Position numbers and translations under genes: made by a program. A DNA stretch of 64,000 nt from Muribaculaceae bacterium. GTDB lineage: Bacteria; Bacteroidota; Bacteroidia; Bacteroidales; Muribaculaceae. Location of the stretch: assembly GCA_029062005.1 (NCBI GenBank), contig JAIDQZ010000007.1:48459-112458 (forward strand). Reading direction: 5' to 3'. This document shows, piece after piece, positions 53,562 to 60,839 of this stretch (the first letter of the stretch is position 1; each line of letters begins with the position of its first letter). The notes under the pieces were generated by a model. It was not told the origin of the DNA. It saw nothing but the letters and a program-made list of their open reading frames with translations, and made no database searches.

Positions 53562-54041
53562 TTATTCTACGGGATAGCAAGACCCGGTTATGATCCCATC
53601 CCTTGCATGGAAGACGCGGGGAATCCCTATGGAGGCAAACATGGAGTAGATGCGTCGGTCACACTGGGGAGATACCGGGAGTGTGAGATTATTGTCTTTC
53701 CAGTATCGTTCCACATCTGCCTCACCTTCCTCACGGGAGATGCAAATATATATTGACTGCTCTTCCTGCGGAAGCTTCGCGTTGTCTTCATATTGTTTCT
53801 GCAGGATCGGCAACTCCTTTCGGCAGTCAGGACATGTGGTGTTGAAAAATACTATTGTAAGCCGTGCATCATATGAATCGGATGAACTGACCACGACACC
53901 GCCAAGAGTAGTGACTTCAAACTGAGGCAATGCATCACCGGGATGAAGACACCACTCCGGCTCTTCCTTATCGCGGATGCATCCTGCCAGACTGATAAGC
54001 AACGCCACTAAAAAAAGATATACATTCTCCCTTCCTCTCAT
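53562..54041 (-). CDS. TlpA/thioredoxin-like lipoprotein
   Basis: 159 residues from the ATG at 54041; a TTG at 54050 would add three residues but lies inside the -7 box region. Lipobox with Cys21 (SLAGC). The redox motif is Cys70-Pro-Asp-Cys73 in FFNTTCPDCRKELP, preceded by an AlkC/TSA-type opening (PGDALPQFEVTTLGG) and followed by the cis-Pro loop GIPRVF. This is a membrane-attached thiol-disulfide oxidoreductase of the TlpA/ResA group. Partner proteins are unknown. The gene is oriented toward the GH8 gene, 22 bases away, and may be co-transcribed with it. Confidence 0.85.
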   Translation of the reverse strand: MRGRENVYLFLVALLISLAGCIRDKEEPEWCLHPGDALPQFEVTTLGGVVVSSSDSYDARLTIVFFNTTCPDCRKELPILQKQYEDNAKLPQEEQSIYICISREEGEADVERYWKDNNLTLPVSPQCDRRIYSMFASIGIPRVFHARDGIITGSCYPVE

Positions 54042-54047
54042 GGTATG

Positions 54048-54055
54048 CAAATTTA
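54048..54055 (-). promoter_or_regulatory. -7 box for the TlpA-like gene
   Basis: TAAATTTG on the minus strand ends six bases before the ATG at 54041, so the message would have almost no leader. Confidence 0.6.
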
Positions 54056-54104
54056 GTCATAAATTTTCATTATACAAAGAAACATCCGTGACTATTTATA
54101 CGAA

Positions 54105-54138
54105 AATAAAACAGGACATGCCTTTCGGTATATCCTGT
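54105..54138 (-). terminator. Terminator of the DUF362-CMD/cupin operon
   Basis: A 12-bp stem with one mismatch and one wobble pair (54111-54122 with 54127-54138; loop TTTC), followed on the minus strand by a T-rich run. Confidence 0.75.
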
Positions 54139-54164
54139 CGGTTGAGAGGTAAGGGGTTCGCTGT

Positions 54165-54980
54165 TTAAGGGAGTTTGCCGTATTCCTCGTCTGTGACCGG
54201 TTCAAGCCAGACATTTTCAGTTTTTTCGCCGGGAACTCCGAACGCGAGGTGGGCAAACCAGGAGTCTTTTGCGGCTCCGTGCCAATGCTTCACATTGGCG
54301 GGAATGTTGATGACAGTACCGGGAAGTATCTCTACCGCGGGTTTCCCTTCTTCCTGATACCAGCCGCGACCGGCAACGCCCACAAGCATCTGACCGCCAC
54401 CGTTCTCTGCCTTATGCACATGCCAGTTGTTACGGCATCCCGGCTCGAATGTAACGTTTGCAAACGGTATCTGATCCGTGGCGATCTGAGCAAGATAGCT
54501 GTTGCCGATAAAATACTTGGCGTAGGCAGTATTAGGATCTCCTATCGGGAAAATCATCTCTTTCTGGAACTGAGCCTTGGCATCGACGCCCTTTATGTCG
54601 TCGTTCCAGACTTCTTTTGCCTGACGGAATGCAGCCCATGCCTTCGGCCATCCCGCATAGAATGCTATATGGGTGATGATTTCGGAGATCTCGGTGCGGG
54701 TGATACCGTTCTTCTTTGCCTCCTGAAGATGATAGGTTAAAGAGCTGTCGGTTATACCCTGAGAGATAAGTGATGTGACCGTCACAAGGCTACGGTCGCG
54801 GAGCGAGAGAAGGTCGTTGCGGCTCCACACCTCGCCGAAAAGGATGTCATCGTTGAGATGCGCGAACTCTGGAGCGAACTCGCCGAGTGCGTCTCTTCCG
54901 GCTGTCTGAACTATTTTCTGCTGTGCCATAATACTAATTGTTGTCGCCACCACGATGAGCAGCATTATTATCTTTTTCAT
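54165..54980 (-). CDS. Carboxymuconolactone decarboxylase-like / cupin two-domain protein
   Basis: 271 residues with a signal peptide (about 1-19). Residues ~40-125 are a CMD/AhpD-like helical domain (LRDRSLVTVTSLISQGITDSSLTYHL; EIITHIAFYAGWPKAWAAF). Residues ~165-255 are a cupin with metal-binding His187, His189, His232 and probably His234 (NNWHVHKAENGGGQMLVGVAG, IPANVKHWHGA). No CxxC is present in the CMD part, so AhpD-type peroxidase activity is unlikely. Proteins of this layout are common in Bacteroidota, but the reaction is unknown. It starts 1 base after the DUF362 gene ends. Confidence 0.85.
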   Translation of the reverse strand: MKKIIMLLIVVATTISIMAQQKIVQTAGRDALGEFAPEFAHLNDDILFGEVWSRNDLLSLRDRSLVTVTSLISQGITDSSLTYHLQEAKKNGITRTEISEIITHIAFYAGWPKAWAAFRQAKEVWNDDIKGVDAKAQFQKEMIFPIGDPNTAYAKYFIGNSYLAQIATDQIPFANVTFEPGCRNNWHVHKAENGGGQMLVGVAGRGWYQEEGKPAVEILPGTVINIPANVKHWHGAAKDSWFAHLAFGVPGEKTENVWLEPVTDEEYGKLP

Positions 54981-54981
54981 A

Positions 54982-55956
54982 TCAGTCGAGATTTACGATC
55001 CTGTAGTTTTGAGAGCCGAGTCCGATTTCCTCGCCGTAGTCAAGGGTATGCATGCCATGGCGGGAGTCTATACGCTCGATGAGATGCACTTTGCCATGAT
55101 CGTCGGATGAACGGACGAGATCTGTGCATGCCTTGTCAAGGGCAATGGGATCGAGCGACGCAAGTATACCGATATCATGCATCTGAGGATCGGCAGGATG
55201 CGAATCGCAGTCGCAGTCGACAGAAAGATTATTGGCTACACTGATATAGATGATGTTGTCGCCGCAGTGGTCGGCAACAGCCTTGGCTGCCTCCGCCATT
55301 GACTCAAGGAAATCATCTTGTTTTGCAGCTTTCCAGCCATCTTCGCGAGTCTCAGTTGCCCCCGCACTATGTATGTACATCTTGCCGTTGCCGGAAGCGA
55401 CACCGATCGACATGTTCTTCACAGCACCACCGAAGCCACCCATGGCATGACCCTTGAAATGCGATAGAATCACAGTGAAGTCATAATCGGGATAATGCGA
55501 GCCAACGATATCATATTTCAGGTGCTTGCCGTCTTTGACCGGAAGCTTCACTTCTCCGTCGGCATCCATGATGTCTACATCGGCGATGGCGGTAAAGCCA
55601 TGGCCCTCCGCAGCCTTACGGTGATCTTCCGTGGAGTATCGCTTGCCGTTATAGGCTGTGTTGCACTCAACGATGGTTCCCTTGGTGAGATCGACGAAGT
55701 CCTTTATGAGGGCTGGCTGGAGATAGTTGTGACCGCCGGGTTCACCGGTAGAGATCTTGACAGCGACCTTACCGGTAGCCTCGCGACCCAATGCTTTGTA
55801 AAGTTTGACGATTGCTTCCGGAGAAATCTCCTTGGTCATATAGACCACCGAGGGTTCGCCGGAAGTGGTAGGTTCTTTTGTCTGGTCCGCTGCGTTTTGA
55901 GCGGTACATGACAGAGTCAGCAGACCGCAAGCGATAGATGTGAGTATTTTATTCAT
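54982..55956 (-). CDS. Exported DUF362 protein
   Basis: 324 residues. A Sec signal (MNKILTSIACGLLTLSCTAQ), possibly a lipoprotein at Cys17. The body matches DUF362: VAVKISTGEPGGHNYLQPAL, IVECNTAYNGKRYSTEDHRK, ILSHFKGHAMGGFGGAVKNM and GILASLDPIALDKACTDLV. A DCDCDSHPADP segment near 250 has cysteines spaced for metal binding, but there is no full 2x[4Fe-4S] ferredoxin module as in some DUF362 relatives. Function is unknown; a redox or metal-linked role is suggested by the family. Co-transcribed with the CMD/cupin gene. Confidence 0.85.
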   Translation of the reverse strand: MNKILTSIACGLLTLSCTAQNAADQTKEPTTSGEPSVVYMTKEISPEAIVKLYKALGREATGKVAVKISTGEPGGHNYLQPALIKDFVDLTKGTIVECNTAYNGKRYSTEDHRKAAEGHGFTAIADVDIMDADGEVKLPVKDGKHLKYDIVGSHYPDYDFTVILSHFKGHAMGGFGGAVKNMSIGVASGNGKMYIHSAGATETREDGWKAAKQDDFLESMAEAAKAVADHCGDNIIYISVANNLSVDCDCDSHPADPQMHDIGILASLDPIALDKACTDLVRSSDDHGKVHLIERIDSRHGMHTLDYGEEIGLGSQNYRIVNLD

Positions 55957-55984
55957 TGTTTTTCCCTTATAGGTTTATTTTTTG

Positions 55985-55992
55985 CAAATTTA
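55985..55992 (-). promoter_or_regulatory. -7 box for the DUF362-CMD/cupin operon
   Basis: TAAATTTG on the minus strand fits TAnnTTTG, 28 bases before the ATG at 55956. Confidence 0.65.
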
Positions 55993-56058
55993 CAATAAAA
56001 AAATAATATCTCATCAACCGAAATTACTGATTTTTTAACCTTTTTCAATTTTTTATCC

Positions 56059-56066
56059 TAACTTTG
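56059..56066 (+). promoter_or_regulatory. -7 box for the GH43-like gene
   Basis: TAACTTTG fits TAnnTTTG, 22 bases before the ATG at 56089. It is divergent from the DUF362 promoter. Confidence 0.65.
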
Positions 56067-56088
56067 CAGTCTAAACTTTCGAATCATT

Positions 56089-57405
56089 ATGAATCGCATA
56101 CTTGGCTTTTTAATATTAGAGATCGCTACAATACCCGGCATTGCATCTGGAGAAAACGTGATCAAAAACGGAGTGCCTTGGTTTGACACGGACGGGAATA
56201 TCGTGAACGCTCACGGAGCATGTATCGTGGAGGATGAAGGCAGATATTGGCTTTTCGGGGAATATAAATCGGATGAAAGTAACGCTTTTCCGGGATTCGG
56301 GTGCTACTCCTCCCCTGACCTCGTCAACTGGAAATTCGAGCGTGTCGTGCTGCCCGTGCAGCCTGAAGGCATTCTGGGACCAGACCGTGTCGGGGAACGG
56401 GTAAAGGTGATGCGCTGCCCCTCCACGGGAGAATATGTGATGTTCATGCACGCTGACGACATGAAATATAAGGACCCAAACATCGGGATAGCGGTATGTG
56501 ACCGAATCGACGGTGACTACCGCCTTTTAGGCACCATAGAATATAATGGCGAGCCAATCAACCGCTGGGATATGGGGACATTCCAGGACGAAGACGGTAC
56601 GGGATATCTACTCATACATCATGGACCCATCTACAGGCTAAGCAAGGACTACCGATCCATAGAAGCGCAAGTGGCAGACATCAAGGGGATGGGAGAGTCT
56701 CCGGCTATGTTCAAGAAAGACGGAATCTACTATCTCTTAACCTCCCATACGACAAGCTGGGAACGTAATGATAATTACTATTATACCGCTTCATCCATCG
56801 AAGGTCAGTGGGAAAGGCGGGGACTCTTCTGTCCAGAAGGGTCTCTGACCTATAATTCTCAGTGCACTTTCGTGTTTCCGCTGAAAAAAGATAATGACGT
56901 GATACCGATATATATGGGCGACCGCTGGTCATTCCCACATCAGGCCTCGGCAGCTACTTATGTATGGCTCCCTATTCAGACAGACAGCACAATTCTGTCG
57001 ATTCCGGAATATTGGCAGTCATGGGACATTGATTCCATTTCTGAGAGCGAGCAAAAGGGAGTTTCCTCCACTCATTCATGGTCTTCAAACACAACCGGAG
57101 ACAAACTGACCGTGCCGTTCAAAGGGAAAAGGATAAGTGTGGTAGGAAAATCTGACTCTCAGTCCGGATATGCAAGGATACGCATAAAGGATAAGAATGG
57201 AACATTACTCCATAACTCTCTAATTGACTTCTATAGCAAGACAGATGACTATGGACCCAGATTCGTAAGCAAGACATATCCGGAAGACGAATATATGCTT
57301 GAGGTTGAAGTAGCCGGAGAGAATCCAGTATGGTTCAATAAGAGAGGAGACCGCTTCGGCAGCACTGACTTCTACGTCAATGTAACAGAAACCATTGTAG
57401 AATAA
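56089..57405 (+). CDS. Secreted GH43-like five-bladed beta-propeller glycosidase
   Basis: 438 residues with a signal peptide (about 1-20). The opening PWFDTDGNIVNAHGACIVED, then GRYWLFGEYKSDE and CYSSPDLVNWKFER, is the blade pattern of GH43 enzymes related to exo-beta-1,3-galactanases and arabinofuranosidases. WDMGTFQDEDGTGYLLIHHG and KGMGESPAMFKKDGIYYLLTS follow in the correct order. The last ~110 residues form a beta-sandwich that may bind carbohydrate (STHSWSSNTTGDKLTVPFKGK). It probably trims galactan or arabinogalactan side chains, matching the pectin theme. Exact subfamily and catalytic residues were not assigned. Confidence 0.82.
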   Translation: MNRILGFLILEIATIPGIASGENVIKNGVPWFDTDGNIVNAHGACIVEDEGRYWLFGEYKSDESNAFPGFGCYSSPDLVNWKFERVVLPVQPEGILGPDRVGERVKVMRCPSTGEYVMFMHADDMKYKDPNIGIAVCDRIDGDYRLLGTIEYNGEPINRWDMGTFQDEDGTGYLLIHHGPIYRLSKDYRSIEAQVADIKGMGESPAMFKKDGIYYLLTSHTTSWERNDNYYYTASSIEGQWERRGLFCPEGSLTYNSQCTFVFPLKKDNDVIPIYMGDRWSFPHQASAATYVWLPIQTDSTILSIPEYWQSWDIDSISESEQKGVSSTHSWSSNTTGDKLTVPFKGKRISVVGKSDSQSGYARIRIKDKNGTLLHNSLIDFYSKTDDYGPRFVSKTYPEDEYMLEVEVAGENPVWFNKRGDRFGSTDFYVNVTETIVE

Positions 57406-57414
57406 GATCATAAT

Positions 57415-57440
57415 AAAAAAGGATGTCGCTATGGGCATCC
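57415..57440 (-). terminator. Terminator of the thioredoxin gene
   Basis: GGATGTC (57421-57427) and GGGCATCC-side bases (57434-57440) form a 7-bp stem with one wobble. On the minus strand a T-run follows (A-run 57415-57420). Confidence 0.8.
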
Positions 57441-57463
57441 TCTATAATATGATTTTATACTGT

Positions 57464-57766
57464 TTACTTATTACCGGCGGCAGACTTGATCTTCTGCAGC
57501 AATGCCTCTTCGGTCATCTCGCCGGACTCTCGCATCACTTGCTTGCCATCCACATACAGGAGGAAAGTCGGGATTGACTGAACTTTTTCCTGGTCAGCGA
57601 GGTCCTCGTTCTTATCAATGTCGAGTTGTATCACCTTGAGGTTGTCTGCCAAACGGGTCTTGATATCTGCCACGATAGGCATCATCTTCTGGCAATGAGG
57701 ACACCATGTGGCATAAAACTCAACCAATACTAACGGTGCTGATTTTATTTCTTCTGTGTAGTTCAT
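57464..57766 (-). CDS. trxA: Thioredoxin with CPHC active site
   Basis: 100 residues from the ATG at 57766; an earlier in-frame ATG would add 13 residues outside the fold. Full thioredoxin fold: LVLVEFYATWCPHCQKMMP with Cys22-Pro-His-Cys25, LDIDKNEDLADQEKVQSIPTFLLY with the cis-Pro, and GKQVMRESG. CPHC replaces the usual CGPC and is the DsbA-like dipeptide, so the redox potential may be more oxidising. There is no signal peptide, so it is cytoplasmic. Confidence 0.9.
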   Translation of the reverse strand: MNYTEEIKSAPLVLVEFYATWCPHCQKMMPIVADIKTRLADNLKVIQLDIDKNEDLADQEKVQSIPTFLLYVDGKQVMRESGEMTEEALLQKIKSAAGNK

Positions 57767-57867
57767 AATATTCGTGTTTTTAAGTGTTTCAACACTAAAA
57801 CGCATGAAACTCAGGATTAGTTGACATTGTATGGTACAATCAATTTCTAAATATCACAAAATTTCAT

Positions 57868-57875
57868 TAATTTTG
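57868..57875 (+). promoter_or_regulatory. -7 box for the SDR gene
   Basis: TAATTTTG fits TAnnTTTG, 20 bases before the ATG at 57896. Confidence 0.65.
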
Positions 57876-57895
57876 CGATAAATAAAAGTGACTTT

Positions 57896-58651
57896 ATGAA
57901 TACTCAGAAACCTATAGCGCTTGTGACGGGAGCCACAAGCGGAATCGGCGAGGCTTGCGCGCTCCGCCTGCATTGCGCGGGATACCGTGTGATAATTACC
58001 GGACGAAATACTGAAAGATTGGAGACCCTGAAAGCAGGACTTGGCGATGACGCCCTGGCGCTGACTTTTGACGTTCGCGACCGCGAGGCGGCGGAGACCG
58101 CCATAGCATCCCTTCCGGCTGAATGGCGGGAGATAGAAGTTCTTGTCAATAATGCAGGTCTGGCTCTCGGACTCGAAAAGGAGTATGAAGGTGACTATCG
58201 CGACTGGGACACGATGATCGACACGAATATAAAGGGATTGCTTTACATGACACGTGCAATTGTGCCGGGGATGGTAGAACGTGGCAAAGGACATGTGGTC
58301 AATATCGGATCTGTTGCCGGTGACGCCGCTTATACCAACGGAAACGTTTATTGCGGTACGAAAGCGGCGGTCAAAGCCATCACCGACGGCCTACGCATCG
58401 ACTTGGCTGAGACTCCGATAAGGGTGACGCTGCTTAAACCTGGGCTTGTGGAGACACGCTTCAGCGAGGTGCGTTTCCATGGCGATACGGAGCGGGCTGC
58501 AAACGTGTATAAGGGGATTGTTCCACTGACAGGAGATGACATAGCTGACGCCGCCCTCTATGCGGTGCAGGCTCCCGCCCACGTACAGATAGCCGAGATG
58601 CTAATCCTCGCCACGCATCAGGCAAGCGGAAGTGTCATATGCCGGAAATAG
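57896..58651 (+). CDS. Short-chain dehydrogenase (YdfG-like)
   Basis: 251 residues, a classical SDR: TGATSGIGEA (11-20), Asp59 in LTFDVRD, NNAG (85-88), and catalytic Ser139, Tyr152 and Lys156 in NIGSVAGDAAYTNGNVYCGTK. GLVETRFSEVRFHGDTERA and the ending of the chain match the YdfG/serine 3-dehydrogenase group (NADP-dependent 3-hydroxy acid dehydrogenases). Substrate cannot be fixed from sequence; L-allo-threonine, serine or malonic semialdehyde are usual for relatives. It is a single-gene unit with its own promoter. Confidence 0.88.
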   Translation: MNTQKPIALVTGATSGIGEACALRLHCAGYRVIITGRNTERLETLKAGLGDDALALTFDVRDREAAETAIASLPAEWREIEVLVNNAGLALGLEKEYEGDYRDWDTMIDTNIKGLLYMTRAIVPGMVERGKGHVVNIGSVAGDAAYTNGNVYCGTKAAVKAITDGLRIDLAETPIRVTLLKPGLVETRFSEVRFHGDTERAANVYKGIVPLTGDDIADAALYAVQAPAHVQIAEMLILATHQASGSVICRK

Positions 58652-58705
58652 AAAGGCACCAAAGGCGGTCTTATTCAAATTCATAAGGAGAGTGAAAAAG
58701 AGCCA

Positions 58706-58738
58706 CAGTTGTGAGTACTCACAAATCACTCACAACTG
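58706..58738. repeat. Palindrome with a third half-site
   Basis: TTGTGAGTACTCACAA (58709-58724) is a perfect 16-base palindrome. A second ACTCACAAC copy (58728-58736) can instead pair with the first arm, giving an 11-bp stem (58706-58716/58728-58738). It lies between the SDR gene and tRNA-Lys, which converge. Confidence 0.6.
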
Positions 58739-58771
58739 ACCGTAATATTCTTCAGTATTCTTCGATTTGGG

Positions 58772-58811
58772 CAAAAAGAAAAAATGCTGAAAATCAAATG
58801 ATTTCAGCATT
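58772..58811 (-). terminator. Terminator of tRNA-Lys
   Basis: AATGCTGAAA (58783-58792) pairs with TTTCAGCATT (58802-58811). On the minus strand the stem is followed by a long T-run. Confidence 0.88.
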
Positions 58812-58837
58812 CTTCCGCGTTTTACCGCTTTGTTAAG

Positions 58838-58910
58838 TGACCCCGGTGGGGCTCGAACCCACGACCCAATGATTAAGAGTCATTTGCTCTACCAACTGAG
58901 CCACGGAGTC
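58838..58910 (-). tRNA. tRNA-Lys (anticodon CTT)
   Basis: Read on the minus strand, the 73-base sequence starts GACTCCG and folds as a standard cloverleaf. The acceptor stem is GACTCCG/CGGGGTC (one G-T pair), the D-arm contains GCTCAGTTGGTAGAGC, and the anticodon loop is CTCTTAA with anticodon CTT. The T-arm is GTGGG-TTCGAGC-CCCAC. CCA is not encoded. It has a -7 box upstream and a hairpin terminator downstream. Confidence 0.96.
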
Positions 58911-58953
58911 ATTTTGTTGGTTGCTTATCGGGGTTGTTTCCCGATTGCGAGTG

Positions 58954-58961
58954 CAAAGTTA
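58954..58961 (-). promoter_or_regulatory. -7 box for tRNA-Lys
   Basis: TAACTTTG on the minus strand fits TAnnTTTG, 43 bases before the tRNA 5' end. A small hairpin (ATCGGG/CCCGAT, 58927-58945) lies in the leader. Confidence 0.65.
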
Positions 58962-59212
58962 CAACCTTTTTTTTATTCCACCAAATTTTTCAGCAACTTT
59001 TTTCAAAAAAACTCAGATCTTTCGCATCAGGACCTATTTTATCCCTTATATCCCTCAGCCGACATCTCCTCCTGATTTCTTGCAAAAAGACATACCTCAG
59101 CGAAAAAATGCGTTGATCCTGTATGGTCAAATGCGAAAATATTTGTAACTTTACGCGAAAATCACCACGCGGAATTCGCATAGGCGCAACGAACGCTGAA
59201 AAAGACACTAAT

Positions 59213-60733
59213 ATGAAATACGAATGCTTCAGCATGAGAAATATCCTCACAATATTATCTTCTATAGCGCTATACTTTCCAGTTTACGCAGAAAGCAATG
59301 CGCCCGGGAAAGCCATAATTACAGGACGGACTACAGCGATTCCTGACAGCACGGAGATGCTCTTATATAAAATGAACGGCAATGTCGGCGAATGCATAGC
59401 CAGAGACACGGTCATGAATGGAGAATATAGATTTGAGGTTCCCGGATTGACGGAATTGATCAATGCTGACATCATGACGTTTGCGCCCGGTTTCCCGCCC
59501 ATGAGCCGAAACCTATATATAGCTCCGGATGCAATAGTCGAGATAGAAGGCAATGATCCATATATCTACACATGGCCGGTAAAAAGCAACGTAAAGGAAC
59601 AAGCGGAATACGACCGTTACCTACTGCATAACAAAGATCTATGGACTCAGTACCAACAGACAGGCATCGCACTCTCCGAAGGGAAAGATTCTTCCGGACA
59701 ATACAGACAACTGCATGACTCCATAAGCCATTTAATAGACAAAAGGGAGATTTCTTTTCTCGGGTCAGCCCCTGCCTCCGAGGTATGGCTCGACCTTTTC
59801 ATGAAAAAAGCACGCTTTATCAAAAACTATAGCGGAGAGATTGCAGAGGAATTGAGAGCCATGTATGAAAGGCTTGACGATTCCGTGAAATCCTCAGCCA
59901 AAGGAGCCGCAATAAAAACGTATCTATATCCTGAACCCACCCTTGCTGTCGGCGACAAGATTCCAGACAATCCTCTATACGACCTCGACGGTAACGAACA
60001 CCGCTTCCATGATCTGCTTGGGAAATGGGTATTGGTGGATATATGGTCTACAGGATGCGGGCCATGCATAATGGCAATTCCTGAACTGAATGAGTTAAAA
60101 GAGAATAAGTCTGATGATTATGAGATCGTCAGTCTCTCGATAGATAATGAAAGTGTGTGGAAAAACGGGACAGCAATGTTCAATGTCGCCGACATCAACT
60201 GGAACGAAGGCGTTGAAGACAGGGGAATCTACAGCAGACTTCCACGCCATGCTATCCCTGCATTCTTAATCATCTCTCCCGACGGCACTATCAAAGATAT
60301 CTTTCATGGCCACTCAAAAGGCATCTATGGCAGAAAAATAAGATATTATACCCGACAGAATATAGAACCTTCATACTCTGAATCAAACGGGACGCGGCTC
60401 GTCATGCACCCGGAATATGAATCAAATTCCACTGACTGCATACTCGATATCGAGAAAATCGAGTTGAGCGATGCAGGAACCACAATTTACTTCAATCTTG
60501 ATTTTATTCCAAAATACTGGATAGAAATCTCTCCGAATTCCTTTCTTTCCACTCCTGACGGAAAGAGATATGGCATCATCGACAGTGACGGCATTACACC
60601 GGGCAAGCATCTATATCCAGACGAGAATGGCAAAGGTTCGTTTTCCATCACATTTGAACCAACACCTTCTTCTGTCACTGACTTCGATTTCATAGCAGAC
60701 GATTGGGCAATCAACGGAATAAAGATCAAATAA
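59213..60733 (+). CDS. Exported TlpA-like thiol-disulfide oxidoreductase, multidomain
   Basis: 506 residues from the ATG at 59213; Met8 (59234) is a possible alternative, and both keep the signal peptide ending VYA-E. Residues ~30-125 are a DUF4369-like beta domain (AIITGRTTAIPDSTEMLLYKM ...), residues ~125-235 a helical spacer, and residues ~243-385 a thioredoxin fold. The thioredoxin fold has Cys282-Gly-Pro-Cys285 in DIWSTGCGPCIMAIPEL and cis-Pro in HAIPAFLI. The last ~110 residues are an extra beta domain (DCILDIEKIELSDAGTTIYF..) that I do not recognise. A periplasmic reductase for cytochrome or other substrate thiols is likely. The extra C-terminal domain is unusual for the family. Confidence 0.85.
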   Translation: MKYECFSMRNILTILSSIALYFPVYAESNAPGKAIITGRTTAIPDSTEMLLYKMNGNVGECIARDTVMNGEYRFEVPGLTELINADIMTFAPGFPPMSRNLYIAPDAIVEIEGNDPYIYTWPVKSNVKEQAEYDRYLLHNKDLWTQYQQTGIALSEGKDSSGQYRQLHDSISHLIDKREISFLGSAPASEVWLDLFMKKARFIKNYSGEIAEELRAMYERLDDSVKSSAKGAAIKTYLYPEPTLAVGDKIPDNPLYDLDGNEHRFHDLLGKWVLVDIWSTGCGPCIMAIPELNELKENKSDDYEIVSLSIDNESVWKNGTAMFNVADINWNEGVEDRGIYSRLPRHAIPAFLIISPDGTIKDIFHGHSKGIYGRKIRYYTRQNIEPSYSESNGTRLVMHPEYESNSTDCILDIEKIELSDAGTTIYFNLDFIPKYWIEISPNSFLSTPDGKRYGIIDSDGITPGKHLYPDENGKGSFSITFEPTPSSVTDFDFIADDWAINGIKIK

Positions 60734-60797
60734 CAGCCCATGCTGTCATCAGCAATAGTTTTTCGGGAGGGATAGTGGTATTTAATCATTTTTTTAT

Positions 60798-60805
60798 TAA
60801 CTTTG
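60798..60805 (+). promoter_or_regulatory. -7 box for the Na/Pi cotransporter operon
   Basis: TAACTTTG fits TAnnTTTG, 34 bases before the ATG at 60840. Confidence 0.65.
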
Positions 60806-60839
60806 CAAGCGAATCAAAAATCTATACATACCCCCGGAT

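Noticed and set aside
58830..59075. Plus-strand frame beginning LSDPGGARTHDP
   Set aside because: It is the antisense of tRNA-Lys; 'GGARTHDP' is a well-known false protein from tRNA genes.
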